Source: Pseudoruegeria sp039972875 (lineage in GTDB: Bacteria; Pseudomonadota; Alphaproteobacteria; Rhodobacterales; Rhodobacteraceae). From it: 64,000 bases of DNA. The stretch lies in the NCBI GenBank assembly GCA_039972875.1, contig JBDWMA010000010.1, forward strand, positions 259,261 to 323,260, given 5' to 3'. The translations under genes were made by a program, and so were the position numbers. Positions 51,291-59,444 of the stretch are shown here, piece by piece. Every line of letters starts with the position of its first letter. The stretch's first letter is position 1. Below the pieces are notes generated by a model. The model saw only the letters and a program-made list of their open reading frames with translations. It was not told the origin of the DNA and searched no databases.

Positions 51291-52793
51291 TCAAATATCG
51301 AACTTGATACCCTGCGCCAGTGGCAACTCAGAGGAATAATTCACCGTATTGGTCTGTCTTCGCATATAGGCTTTCCACGCATCCGAACCACTTTCACGTC
51401 CGCCGCCTGTGTCTTTCTCTCCTCCAAAAGCCCCCCCAATTTCGGCACCAGACGGTCCAATATTGACGTTTGCAATCCCACAATCAGAACCAACGGCGGA
51501 AAGAAATGTCTCGGCCTCGCGCACATCGGATGTGAAAATACACGACGAAAGCCCCTGCGGCACCTCGTTTTGCAGTTTAATTGCTTCTTCTAGGGTCTCA
51601 TATTTTACCGCATAAAGAATAGGAGCAAAGGTCTCGGTATGCATTACAGCAGTTTGTGCAGGCATTTCGACAATCGCGGGCATGGCATAGGCTGCATCTG
51701 GGTAGATGTCTTCTAAAACTTGCCCACCACCATGCACAGTCCCGCCCTGTTCTTTGGCCGTAACAAGCGCGGCGTTCATTGCATTTAGCGCCGGGCAATC
51801 AATCAAAGGACCAATTAAGGATGCCTCATCCAGCGGACTGCCAATTGGCAGGGTTTTATAAGCTGCGACCAAGCGCGGGACCAGCGTGTCATAGACATCC
51901 TTGTGGACAATCAACCGGCGCAGAGAAGTACAGCGTTGGCCCGCCGTACCGACGGCTGAGAAAACAATCGCGCGGACGGCCATCTCTAGGTCTGCCGATG
52001 GTGTTACGATCATCGCATTGTTGCCACCCAATTCCAAAATCGTCTTCCCAAGACGTTTGGACATATCAGCCGCCACCCCCTTTCCCATCTGAACAGACCC
52101 CGTCGCAGAAATCAGAGCAACATCCGGCGAAGCTGATAATATTTGCCCAAGATCACGTTCACCGATCAAAGTTTGAATTAGTCCCTCTGGCGCATCATCT
52201 CCGAAGCACGTAATCGCCCGGTCACATATTTTTTGAACTGCAAGTTGGGTTAAAGGCGTTTTTTCGGAGGGTTTTGCAATCACAGGGTCGCCGCAAACTA
52301 AGGCAAGTGCTGCGTTCCAGCACCACGGCGCACAAGGAAAATTAAACGCTGTGATGATGCCACACACACCGATCGGGTGCCATGTTTCGCGCATCGCATG
52401 GCCGGGACGTTCGGACGCAATTGTTAAGCCATAGAGTTGACGCGATAAACCCACTGCAAAATCACAGATGTCGATCATCTCTTGGACTTCACCCAATCCC
52501 TCTTGGTAAATTTTACCGCATTCCAAGGACACAAGTCGGCCAAGGTTTTCTTTTTCCTTACGCAGTTCCGCACCCAGCAACCGCACCAATTCGCCACGGC
52601 GCGGGCCCGGAACCTGTCGCCACGCTCTGAATGCTTCTGCACCCTTCGCGATCATGTCTTTGGCCTCAGAGGCGGTGTGCATTTTTAGTCTGGCAATCTC
52701 GGAGCCATCAACAGGTGTTGTTACAACCAACGTACCGCCCGTTGTTTCGTTAGCCGTTAAGCCGCAATCCAGTAAAATATCATTGTGTGACAT
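51291..52793 (-). CDS. Aldehyde dehydrogenase, ALDH7 type (alpha-aminoadipate semialdehyde dehydrogenase)
   Basis: 500 residues. Catalytic Cys in GTAGQRCTSLRRLIVH, general-base Glu in LGKTILELGGNNAMIV, and the cofactor asparagine in ITAFNFPCAPWCWN. The C-terminal stretch CGIANVNIGPSGAEIGGAFGGEKDTGGGRESGSDAWKAYMRRQTNT is diagnostic for the ALDH7/antiquitin branch, which oxidises L-2-aminoadipate 6-semialdehyde (in equilibrium with piperideine-6-carboxylate) to 2-aminoadipate. The lysine 6-dehydrogenase at 59445 would make exactly this semialdehyde. Ten bp after the aminotransferase gene, in a four-gene run (55904 to 51291). Confidence 0.9.
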   Translation of the reverse strand: MSHNDILLDCGLTANETTGGTLVVTTPVDGSEIARLKMHTASEAKDMIAKGAEAFRAWRQVPGPRRGELVRLLGAELRKEKENLGRLVSLECGKIYQEGLGEVQEMIDICDFAVGLSRQLYGLTIASERPGHAMRETWHPIGVCGIITAFNFPCAPWCWNAALALVCGDPVIAKPSEKTPLTQLAVQKICDRAITCFGDDAPEGLIQTLIGERDLGQILSASPDVALISATGSVQMGKGVAADMSKRLGKTILELGGNNAMIVTPSADLEMAVRAIVFSAVGTAGQRCTSLRRLIVHKDVYDTLVPRLVAAYKTLPIGSPLDEASLIGPLIDCPALNAMNAALVTAKEQGGTVHGGGQVLEDIYPDAAYAMPAIVEMPAQTAVMHTETFAPILYAVKYETLEEAIKLQNEVPQGLSSCIFTSDVREAETFLSAVGSDCGIANVNIGPSGAEIGGAFGGEKDTGGGRESGSDAWKAYMRRQTNTVNYSSELPLAQGIKFDI

Positions 52794-52803
52794 GATGTGT
52801 CCC

Positions 52804-54117
52804 TTAAATATCTGAAATTATGGGCTTAATCTTACGCAACCCGTCCAGTGTGATTTGTGCAAGTTGATCGATCTCCGAGGAGGTCATAGCAGTTGACAGC
52901 AAGCCTGAGCAGGTTTCGATCATGATCAAACCGTTCGAAAACATATGATCCAATAACGCCGTGATGCCTTTTTGTTCATCGGGCGTAACGAATGCATTAC
53001 GATAGCTGGTTGGCCGTTCTGATTTGAGATGAATCCTAAACATAGAGCCTCGCCCGGTTACGCAAGCGTTTACATCTGCAATTTTGATCGCTTCTGTCAT
53101 GGATGTGCGTGCTGTGTCAGCCAGTATGTTAATGCGTTCTACGGCGGCATGATCAAACATTTCCATGGCCATCAGACCGGCGGTCATCGTTATTGGATTC
53201 GCGCTAAACGTCCCGTAATGTGGAAAAGCAGCAGGGCCATTAAGGGGATTCATGACATCCATAACATCGGCGCGCCCGGCAAGTGCACCCACAGGGAACC
53301 CACCACCAATCATCTTACCCATGGCAGTCAGATCCGGAATAGAACCGTAATTTGATTGTGCTCCGCCATATTGCGTTCGAAATGTAATAACCTCATCCGC
53401 AATCAACAGAGCGCCATTTCTGGTGCACCAATTGCGCAACGCAGATACAAAAATTGGGTCAGCTGGAATAACACCAATACGGTGCGGTAACAGGTCGATC
53501 AAAACACCCGCCAAGGTATCCTTATTCTGGTCCAGAATTGCAATTGCACGTTCTGTTTCATTGAACGGGATAACAACAACATCGTTCAAAGCAGATGCTG
53601 GCGTACCGCGTGCAACCGCAACACTGTTTGGCCCATCCGCATCACCCCAATTCTCGGGGCGCGCGGTTTGGCTCACCTCAGCATAGTCATAAAGACCGTG
53701 ATAGGCCCCTTCGACTTTCGCAATCTTGGCCCGGCCTGTATAGGCGCGTGCAGCCTTAATACAGGCCATAACGGCCTCGGTTCCCGAGTTCACAAAACGG
53801 ATTTTTTCAAACCCCACGTTTCGTGCAATCATATGTTCGGCAAACGCGACCTCAACCTCGGTGCCGACAGTAAATGCTGTACCTTTGGCTAATTGCCTTG
53901 ATACGGCGTCGATAATTTTTGGGTGCGCATGTCCATGAATAAGCGACGCGACATTATTGGCAAAATCGATCCGCTGAACACCTTCAATATCGGTAACAAT
54001 GCACCCTTCACCTTTCTGTGCATAGATGGGATGAGGCTTTCGCAAAATCGTGTTGCGGCTACATCCACCTGGCATCACATTTTGCGCGCGATCAAATAGG
54101 GCTTGGCTTTTAGACAC
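52804..54117 (-). CDS. Class III aminotransferase, GSAM / beta-amino-acid transaminase-like
   Basis: 437 residues. PLP-dependent fold type I with MPGGCSRNTI opening, FVNSGTEAVMACIKAARAYTGRAKIAKVEGAYHG, LIADEVITFRTQYGGAQSNYG and the PLP lysine in LTAMGKMIGGGFPVGALAGR. It resembles glutamate-1-semialdehyde aminomutase. The same subgroup contains characterised beta-amino-acid aminotransferases (Variovorax and Mesorhizobium beta-phenylalanine enzymes). It is unlikely to be HemL because it sits among catabolic genes. With an aminomutase and a beta-keto-acid cleavage enzyme alongside, removal of a beta-amino group to form a 3-oxo acid is the most coherent role (inference). Confidence 0.82.
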   Translation of the reverse strand: MSKSQALFDRAQNVMPGGCSRNTILRKPHPIYAQKGEGCIVTDIEGVQRIDFANNVASLIHGHAHPKIIDAVSRQLAKGTAFTVGTEVEVAFAEHMIARNVGFEKIRFVNSGTEAVMACIKAARAYTGRAKIAKVEGAYHGLYDYAEVSQTARPENWGDADGPNSVAVARGTPASALNDVVVIPFNETERAIAILDQNKDTLAGVLIDLLPHRIGVIPADPIFVSALRNWCTRNGALLIADEVITFRTQYGGAQSNYGSIPDLTAMGKMIGGGFPVGALAGRADVMDVMNPLNGPAAFPHYGTFSANPITMTAGLMAMEMFDHAAVERINILADTARTSMTEAIKIADVNACVTGRGSMFRIHLKSERPTSYRNAFVTPDEQKGITALLDHMFSNGLIMIETCSGLLSTAMTSSEIDQLAQITLDGLRKIKPIISDI

Positions 54118-54120
54118 GTC

Positions 54121-54459
54121 TTATCCTTCCGTCGAAAACTTGATCAGATGCTCAAGCTTGCCGGTCACACCCGCCCATTTGTCCGCGTCTGGCAACGGCT
54201 CTTTTTGGTCTGTTATCTGCGGCCAGATTTGAGAAAGCTCCTCATTTATTTCAAGGAAATGTCTTTTATCATCCGGCAGATTATCTTCGCTAAAGATCGC
54301 GTCAGCTGGACAGGCCACAACGCAATCATCACAGTCGATGCATTCGCTTGGATTGATGGCCAAAAAATTTGGACCCTCGTAAAAACACTCAACCGGGCAA
54401 ACAGCAACGCAGTCTGTGTATTTGCACTGAATGCAGTTATCCGTGACGACATAAGTCAT
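54121..54459 (-). CDS. fdxA: 7Fe-type ferredoxin
   Basis: 112 residues, the FdxA type with [3Fe-4S] and [4Fe-4S] clusters: CIQCKYTDCVAVCPVECF and CIDCDDCVVACPADAIF, followed by the C-terminal extension NEELSQIWPQITDQKEPLPDADKWAGV. It lies between the radical SAM aminomutase and the aminotransferase, separated by 14 and 3 bp. A likely job is to supply the electron that reduces the aminomutase [4Fe-4S] cluster to start radical chemistry. Confidence 0.92.
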   Translation of the reverse strand: MTYVVTDNCIQCKYTDCVAVCPVECFYEGPNFLAINPSECIDCDDCVVACPADAIFSEDNLPDDKRHFLEINEELSQIWPQITDQKEPLPDADKWAGVTGKLEHLIKFSTEG

Positions 54460-54473
54460 ATACCGAACCCCCT

Positions 54474-55904
54474 TTATTCAGCCGCGATGGCGGTACACAG
54501 CTTAATGCCATAGATTGAATACAACTCTGCCTCATCCATTATGACGCGATCATCATAACCGGAGAACCAAATCGCCTCGGGATTACGCCCTACAATTGTC
54601 ACCTTACACCGGTCAGGGGCATCTGCCGCAGAGCGCAATAGCTTAAAAATAACCACACCATTTTCGCCCCCAGGTACGCCAGGGAACGGCCTGTCGGTCA
54701 CGGCCGCAACCTCGGTTTTGCCTTTGTAGTGCGTAATTGACAGCCGCGCGTGGGCCTCAACCCCTGACAAACCCTTTTGCGACTCGTTCAGGATCTTCCA
54801 AGCGGTTTCAATCGGAACGTTAAATGCCTTGTGCCCAACAATATCCCGACCACAAAAGAAGTAATGATTTTCGACACCATTCCGCTTTAACTCTCTTTGC
54901 ATAATTCGCAATGCATCGGCATCATCATTGATCCCCGCAATAATAGGACTCTGATTGTCCATATTAATCCACGGCCTGCTCCGGAATTCCTGAACGGCGG
55001 CACGGGTTGCCGGAAGCCATTCCAATCCGCCCTGTGGGTGCTGGATGTAGTTTCCATTCGGGTCTTTGGATAAAAATTCATCCGGGTGATTGAAGTGAAC
55101 CATCATGCGCAGGTTCGTCTGGGGATAAGACGCGTGGAACGCGTCAAGCATCGCAAAGAATGTCGCGTCAAACCGTTCTGGAAAGAATGCGAGCTCTTTC
55201 GTGCCGATCCGGATTGACTCGATACCAGCTTGGGACAGAGCAGCTAGCCATTGTGCAATGTTCTTATTACCAAGTACCATCGGGTCACCACCCGACATCA
55301 GAATTTCGCGCAAATGTTCGCGGTTGGTTTCGGGATGACGTCCGCCGTTTTCATTGACCAGCCGATTATGTTCCGTCACATAATCCACAATATCACCAAT
55401 TTTTGCCAAACCCTTTGCAGCGACTGTGCCATCAGGACGTTCAACTGCTTTTTTTGCAATTAACTCTTCACGATAGCAAAAACGGCAGTGAGCCGAACAC
55501 GTAGAGGCAACATAAATTAAGCCCAGTTCATATTTGTGAATAAGACCTTCAACCGGGCTATACGACATCTGCTTTCCCGGATCAGACGCCCCATCTAGGT
55601 CGTAGGTTTCTTTTGGACTTGCCTTAACCAGCATCTGAATGGCTTTGGATGTTTTGGCTTGCTCGAAGTAGTGGCGTGTAATTTTGACTGGCATGCGCGC
55701 TTGTATATCGCGGTCTGTGCCGTCTAATTCGGTGATCGCTTTAATCTCTTCCGGGCTATAAAACCCCTTCATATCTTGGGGAATTGTTCCATCAATGAAT
55801 TTTTTAAGGCCGGTAATGATCTCACGATCATATTTCCCGTTCACAACCTTCGAGATGAAAGCGGCTTCTTTTTCGGTGGGTTGGTATTTCTGCGGAATAG
55901 CCAT
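54474..55904 (-). CDS. KamA-family radical SAM 2,3-aminomutase
   Basis: 476 residues from ATG 55904 (GAGG six bases upstream); the frame extends to 55988. Radical SAM motif Cys136-Cys140-Cys143 in CSAHCRFCYR, then ILMSGGDPMVL and MDNQSPIIAGINDDADAL as in lysine 2,3-aminomutase. The PLP lysine probably lies in THYKGKTEVA. It is about 60 residues longer than Clostridium lysine 2,3-aminomutase. Of the two aspartates that hold the substrate side-chain amino group there, the first may align with CGRDIVG but the second, in VVDAPGGGGK, is replaced by a SITHYKGK-like stretch. So the substrate may not be lysine; 2-aminoadipate is a candidate from context. EpmB (EF-P modification) is shorter and would neighbour efp or epmA. 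Confidence 0.85.
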   Translation of the reverse strand: MAIPQKYQPTEKEAAFISKVVNGKYDREIITGLKKFIDGTIPQDMKGFYSPEEIKAITELDGTDRDIQARMPVKITRHYFEQAKTSKAIQMLVKASPKETYDLDGASDPGKQMSYSPVEGLIHKYELGLIYVASTCSAHCRFCYREELIAKKAVERPDGTVAAKGLAKIGDIVDYVTEHNRLVNENGGRHPETNREHLREILMSGGDPMVLGNKNIAQWLAALSQAGIESIRIGTKELAFFPERFDATFFAMLDAFHASYPQTNLRMMVHFNHPDEFLSKDPNGNYIQHPQGGLEWLPATRAAVQEFRSRPWINMDNQSPIIAGINDDADALRIMQRELKRNGVENHYFFCGRDIVGHKAFNVPIETAWKILNESQKGLSGVEAHARLSITHYKGKTEVAAVTDRPFPGVPGGENGVVIFKLLRSAADAPDRCKVTIVGRNPEAIWFSGYDDRVIMDEAELYSIYGIKLCTAIAAE

Positions 55905-56116
55905 GATTGCCTCAGTAATGAAGATGTCTCGCGGCGCATTTTTTGGCACCGTGACGTCACTATGCAAAACTTTATTCATAAACCACAAACAAGGGTTTCA
56001 CATCAATCGATGCTTTTTTGGAATGATTTGTCTTGTTGAGATATCGCCACCCGTGATAATCTTGGAAACGATAAGGATTTAGCCGGAAACGCGAAGCGAT
56101 CGGTCGGAGAGGCACA

Positions 56117-57043
56117 ATGAAAGAACCAAACCTTCAACGAAGGAACCTGCCCTCTCATGCTGTGTTGCGTAGTTTTGAATGCGCAGCGAGGCGAGAAAGC
56201 TTTACGAGGGCCGCAGAAGAGCTGAATTTGACGCAAAGCGCAATTAGCCGCCAAGTTAAAGAATTGGAGATGACGGTTGGCACACCGCTCTTTCGACGTG
56301 TTGGACGTCGCGTGGCCTTAACACCTGCCGGACGTATGCTCGCCAAGGATCTGTCCAATGACCTTGAAAACATTTATCGTACGGTTATGCGCGCGATCTC
56401 TGCAGGTGAACATGCCAGCGCTTTGCGTATTGCTGTATTACCCACCTTTGCCAGCAGATGGTTGATCCCAAGGTTGCCAGAGTTTTTCGCCACGCATCCA
56501 AAAATAGAAGTCAATTTGACGTCTCGATTGAAACCATTTGATTTGGCGCGCGAAAGTTTTGACGCGGCCATTCACTTTGGCGCCGAGGATTGGCCTGACG
56601 CTGAAATGCATATTTTGTGCGCTGAAAAGATGGTTCCTGTTGCCTCTCCAACTTTTATAGAGCGACAAGGAATTACTCAAATTTCCGATTTGATTGGCGT
56701 ACCTCTGTTACATATGCAGACCCGCCCAACGGTCTGGAACGATTTGTTTAACGAAGCTGATGTCAGCGGCGACATTTCAATGTCGGGTAAGTATTTTGAT
56801 CAGTTTTCAATGATCATCGCTGGCACTCGCGCATCTCTGGGTGCGGGCCTGATCCCAGAATACTTGATCGAGAATGAATTACAGTCAGGTGAGCTCGTCA
56901 GACTTGGGACATCCACTGTCGTTACGAAGAACAAGTACTATTTTGTAACACCCGAAAACCTAAATAACGATCAGATTACATTGTTTCGAAAGTGGATGCA
57001 GGCCACAGTCGGGTACACTTACATTCCAAATAGTCATGATTAG
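56117..57043 (+). CDS. LysR-family regulator, GcvA-like
   Basis: 308 residues. N-terminal helix-turn-helix (SHAVLRSFECAARRESFTRAAEELNLTQSAISRQVKELEMTVGTPLFRRVGRRVALTPAG) and GcvA-type co-inducer domain (RIAVLPTFASRWLIPRLPEFFATHPKIEVNLTSR). Divergent from the KamA-like gene with 212 bp between, and 76 bp before the BKACE gene on its own strand, so it most likely controls both directions of this amino acid catabolic cluster. Confidence 0.9.
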   Translation: MKEPNLQRRNLPSHAVLRSFECAARRESFTRAAEELNLTQSAISRQVKELEMTVGTPLFRRVGRRVALTPAGRMLAKDLSNDLENIYRTVMRAISAGEHASALRIAVLPTFASRWLIPRLPEFFATHPKIEVNLTSRLKPFDLARESFDAAIHFGAEDWPDAEMHILCAEKMVPVASPTFIERQGITQISDLIGVPLLHMQTRPTVWNDLFNEADVSGDISMSGKYFDQFSMIIAGTRASLGAGLIPEYLIENELQSGELVRLGTSTVVTKNKYYFVTPENLNNDQITLFRKWMQATVGYTYIPNSHD

Positions 57044-57119
57044 AGAAGGAAACATCATTTTTGGGAGTGATTGCGAATGGGTACAGTAGCTAGCAAATTC
57101 ACTGACAGAAAGCCTAGCT

Positions 57120-57953
57120 GTGACAAAACCCTGCATTCTATGTGTCGCCATTACGGGATCCTTGCCGACAAAATCCGACAATCCTGCGGTTCCGATAACA
57201 GTCAATGAACAAATCGAAAGCACGCAAGACGCATTTGAATCAGGGGCAAGTATTGCGCATTGCCATGTACGAAACGACGATCAAACGCCGAGTTCAGACC
57301 CGGATAAATTTGCCCTATTGCTAGAGGGGATCAGAATCCATTGCCCTGGAATGATTGTACAATTCTCCACCGGCGGCCGATCTGGTGCGGGCCAAGAGCG
57401 CGGTGGAATGCTGTCTCTGGGTGCTGACATGGCGTCGCTGTCTGTGGGCTCTACAAATTTTCCGACACGCGTCTATGACAACTCGCCCGATCTGGTGAAC
57501 TGGTTGGCCGCAGAAATGCGGACCCATAACGTAATGCCCGAAATCGAGGCCTTTGATCTGTCTCACATCCACAACGCCACCAAAATGATAAAAGATGGCC
57601 GCATCACGAGCAAACTTTATGTGCAGTTTGTCATGGGTGTAAAAAATGCGATGCCTGCGGACAAAGATGTCTTTGATTATTATTGCAAAACGATGACCAG
57701 ATTGGCGCCAGACGCTGAATGGTGTGCTGCAGGAATTGGGCGGGATCAAATAAAGGTAAATGAATGGGCAATTGCCGCCGGTGGCCACACCCGCACGGGT
57801 CTTGAAGACAATGTTCGTCTGAACCGTCAAACATTGGCGCCCTCAAATGCCGCCCTCGTACGACGGGCTGCGGATCTTTGTGACAAATATGAGCGTCACG
57901 TTGCATCCGCGGCCCAGGCCCGCGATATTTTGGGGCTGTCACACAAATCCTAA
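57120..57953 (+). CDS. Beta-keto acid cleavage enzyme (BKACE, DUF849 family)
   Basis: 277 residues from GTG 57120 (weak ribosome site). Zinc-binding His pair in ASIAHCHVRNDDQTPSSD, followed by IVQFSTGGRSGAGQERGGML, MPEIEAFDLSHI and GGHTRTGLEDNVRLN near the C-terminus, all typical of 3-keto-5-aminohexanoate cleavage enzyme relatives. Known BKACEs take a beta-keto acid and acetyl-CoA to acetoacetate and a new acyl-CoA; different subgroups use 5-amino-3-oxohexanoate, dehydrocarnitine or 3-oxoadipate-like acids. The lysine 5,6-aminomutase and 3,5-diaminohexanoate dehydrogenase of the fermentative route are absent, so another beta-keto acid, such as 3-oxoadipate, is likely. Confidence 0.88.
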   Translation: MTKPCILCVAITGSLPTKSDNPAVPITVNEQIESTQDAFESGASIAHCHVRNDDQTPSSDPDKFALLLEGIRIHCPGMIVQFSTGGRSGAGQERGGMLSLGADMASLSVGSTNFPTRVYDNSPDLVNWLAAEMRTHNVMPEIEAFDLSHIHNATKMIKDGRITSKLYVQFVMGVKNAMPADKDVFDYYCKTMTRLAPDAEWCAAGIGRDQIKVNEWAIAAGGHTRTGLEDNVRLNRQTLAPSNAALVRRAADLCDKYERHVASAAQARDILGLSHKS

Positions 57954-58199
57954 TCGCACCTTTCAATAGAGGACAACGGTTAACGCAGTGTATCATACAG
58001 AGAAGTTGTTGTGTTCGTATCTTCTGAAGGGTATTTACATCAACTTTGCCGGACCCCGAGCCCTTAAAAACGAGTGCGGCATTTGATTGAAAACCCTTCA
58101 ATTTGAACACGGCGCAATCGGGCCAAGAATAGCCGCACACTCCCCCAGGACGGCCATGGCAAGTGCGGACAAAGGTGTTAGTTCTACAGGCCGGAGCGA

Positions 58200-58568
58200 T
58201 CATACCAACTGGTTGTTTAAGAACAACAATGCGGTCTTCAAGTTGATGCCCAATGGGTTACCACAATATGTGCCACCCAAACCACCCGGACTAGAAACGC
58301 CCATAATCTCAGTTATCTCAACAACAACGGCAAGAGCAAAACCACCAGCCAGCCCTTTTGTCATAGTGATCAAATCAGCGGCGACACCATTACCATCCAT
58401 CGCAAATAAATTGCCTGTACGCACAAAGCCTGTTTGGATCTCGTCTGCAATCATGACATTCCCATACCTGCCACATCGGGCGCGAATTGCATGCACAAGC
58501 GCGGCAAGTGCCTGATGGCATCCACCTTCACCTTGCCGAGAACGCGTGGGGTTGTCATAAAATGGCAC
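58200..58568 (-). pseudogene. Internal fragment of a gabT-like class III aminotransferase
   Basis: 122 residues. The core QGEGGCHQALAALVHAIRARCGRYGNVMIADEIQTGFVRTGNLFAMDGNGVAADLITMTKGLAGGFALAVVVE is clearly the PLP-lysine region of 4-aminobutyrate aminotransferases (KGLAGGFPL). The N-terminal 200 residues and the C-terminal domain are missing, and flanking frames do not restore them. The retained GGTYCGNPLGI is followed by unrelated sequence. A relic of an earlier gene in this gap between BKACE and Lrp. Confidence 0.8.
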
Positions 58569-58643
58569 TCGCCAAATAGACTGGCGTCCCGAACTCCACC
58601 ATCTCTCTCACTGAATCCGGTAAAGGTCGGCTACCCCTCAAAC

Positions 58644-58832
58644 AGGTTGGAAAAGATCCTTTGGGAAGGCGGCATCATTGTTTCTGGCCGGATCGAAATC
58701 ACCGTTGATGACAAACGCAAAATACCGGGACCAAGGGATGCCTATTATTTGGATAGCAAAAGACCACGCCAATTTCGACAAGTTGGTCAACACCCCTGTG
58801 TCTTGGTGAATGCCTGCACCCCGTCAACTTTT
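58644..58832 (+). pseudogene. C-terminal cupin fragment of an XRE-cupin regulator
   Basis: About 63 residues read RLEKILWEGGIIVSGRIEITVDDK, GPRDAYYLDSKRPRQFRQVG and PCVLVNACTPSTF. This is the end of the cupin domain found in XRE-family regulators (consensus-like GPGDAYYFDS, PHRFRN, CTPPTF). No helix-turn-helix part is present upstream. It lies head to head with the gabT relic, and regulators of this type often sit next to gabT-like genes, so the two probably decayed together. Confidence 0.6.
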
Positions 58833-58892
58833 TTGTTGCGAGCTAAATTACCACCCTCCTTTCTTGGAAACCTAACCTCGCAAGAAAGAGAC

Positions 58893-59318
58893 TTAACGCG
58901 CGCGTATCGTAGTGAGCCGAATATGGCTTTGTGTTTCTGCGACTTCGGGCAAGCTGCGGATGCTGTCCAGAACCTTATCCAGATTTGACAGGGAAGACGC
59001 CCGCACCTCTGCCACAAGATCGAAACTGCCGCTGAGCGTGTGGATATCAAGGATCGCCGAGATCCGGCGCAAGGATGCAATCGTGACCTGCCCATCATCT
59101 GCTTTGAGCCGGATCAACGTAAAGGCACTGACCTGCGTGTCGCCTTCTCCGGCGGATAATTCGACCGTAAAACGATTGATGATCTTTTGATGTTGCAACC
59201 GATCAATCCGGTTTTGCACGGTGCCACGAGACACGCCTAATTTTTGCGCCAGAACTGTGGCGGGGGTGCGCGCATCCTTGGTCAAAAGCTGCAAAAGTTG
59301 GTTGTCCAAATCATCCAT
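58893..59318 (-). CDS. Lrp/AsnC-family regulator
   Basis: 141 residues from ATG 59318 (GGGGAT five bases upstream); the longer frame to 59384 runs through the operator. N-terminal helix-turn-helix (MDDLDNQLLQLLTKDARTPATVLAQKLGVSRGTVQNRIDRLQHQKIINRFTVEL) and RAM effector domain (LSGSFDLVAEVRASSLSNLDKVLDSIRSLPEVAETQSHIRLTT). Divergent from the lysine 6-dehydrogenase gene with a perfect 17-bp palindrome between them. It most likely senses lysine and controls that gene. Confidence 0.92.
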   Translation of the reverse strand: MDDLDNQLLQLLTKDARTPATVLAQKLGVSRGTVQNRIDRLQHQKIINRFTVELSAGEGDTQVSAFTLIRLKADDGQVTIASLRRISAILDIHTLSGSFDLVAEVRASSLSNLDKVLDSIRSLPEVAETQSHIRLTTIRAR

Positions 59319-59337
59319 AGATATCCCCTTAAAGCTA

Positions 59338-59354
59338 TTTGACATAATGTCAAA
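59338..59354. promoter_or_regulatory. Perfect 17-bp palindrome between lrp-type gene and lysine 6-dehydrogenase
   Basis: TTTGACAT-A-ATGTCAAA, all eight pairs match. It lies 20 bp upstream of the regulator start and 90 bp before the dehydrogenase, the usual place for an Lrp-family autoregulatory and target operator. Confidence 0.65.
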
Positions 59355-59444
59355 ATAATAGCGATATGACAGATTATTTGGCATTTTGCTTGACGCACAA
59401 GCGCAGTTTAATTCATCCGTAACTTATTCAAAAAAGGTCTGAAG

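Noticed and set aside
52804..54117. HemL (glutamate-1-semialdehyde aminomutase)
   Set aside because: Fold match only; it sits in a catabolic operon with ALDH7 and an aminomutase, and the sequence fits the beta-transaminase subgroup as well.
54474..55904. EpmB (EF-P lysine aminomutase)
   Set aside because: The protein is much longer than EpmB, and neither efp nor epmA is nearby; neighbours are catabolic.
57631..58203. Minus-strand open frame of about 190 residues
   Set aside because: Mostly antisense to the BKACE gene, with no recognisable family; the part beyond is decayed sequence next to the gabT relic.
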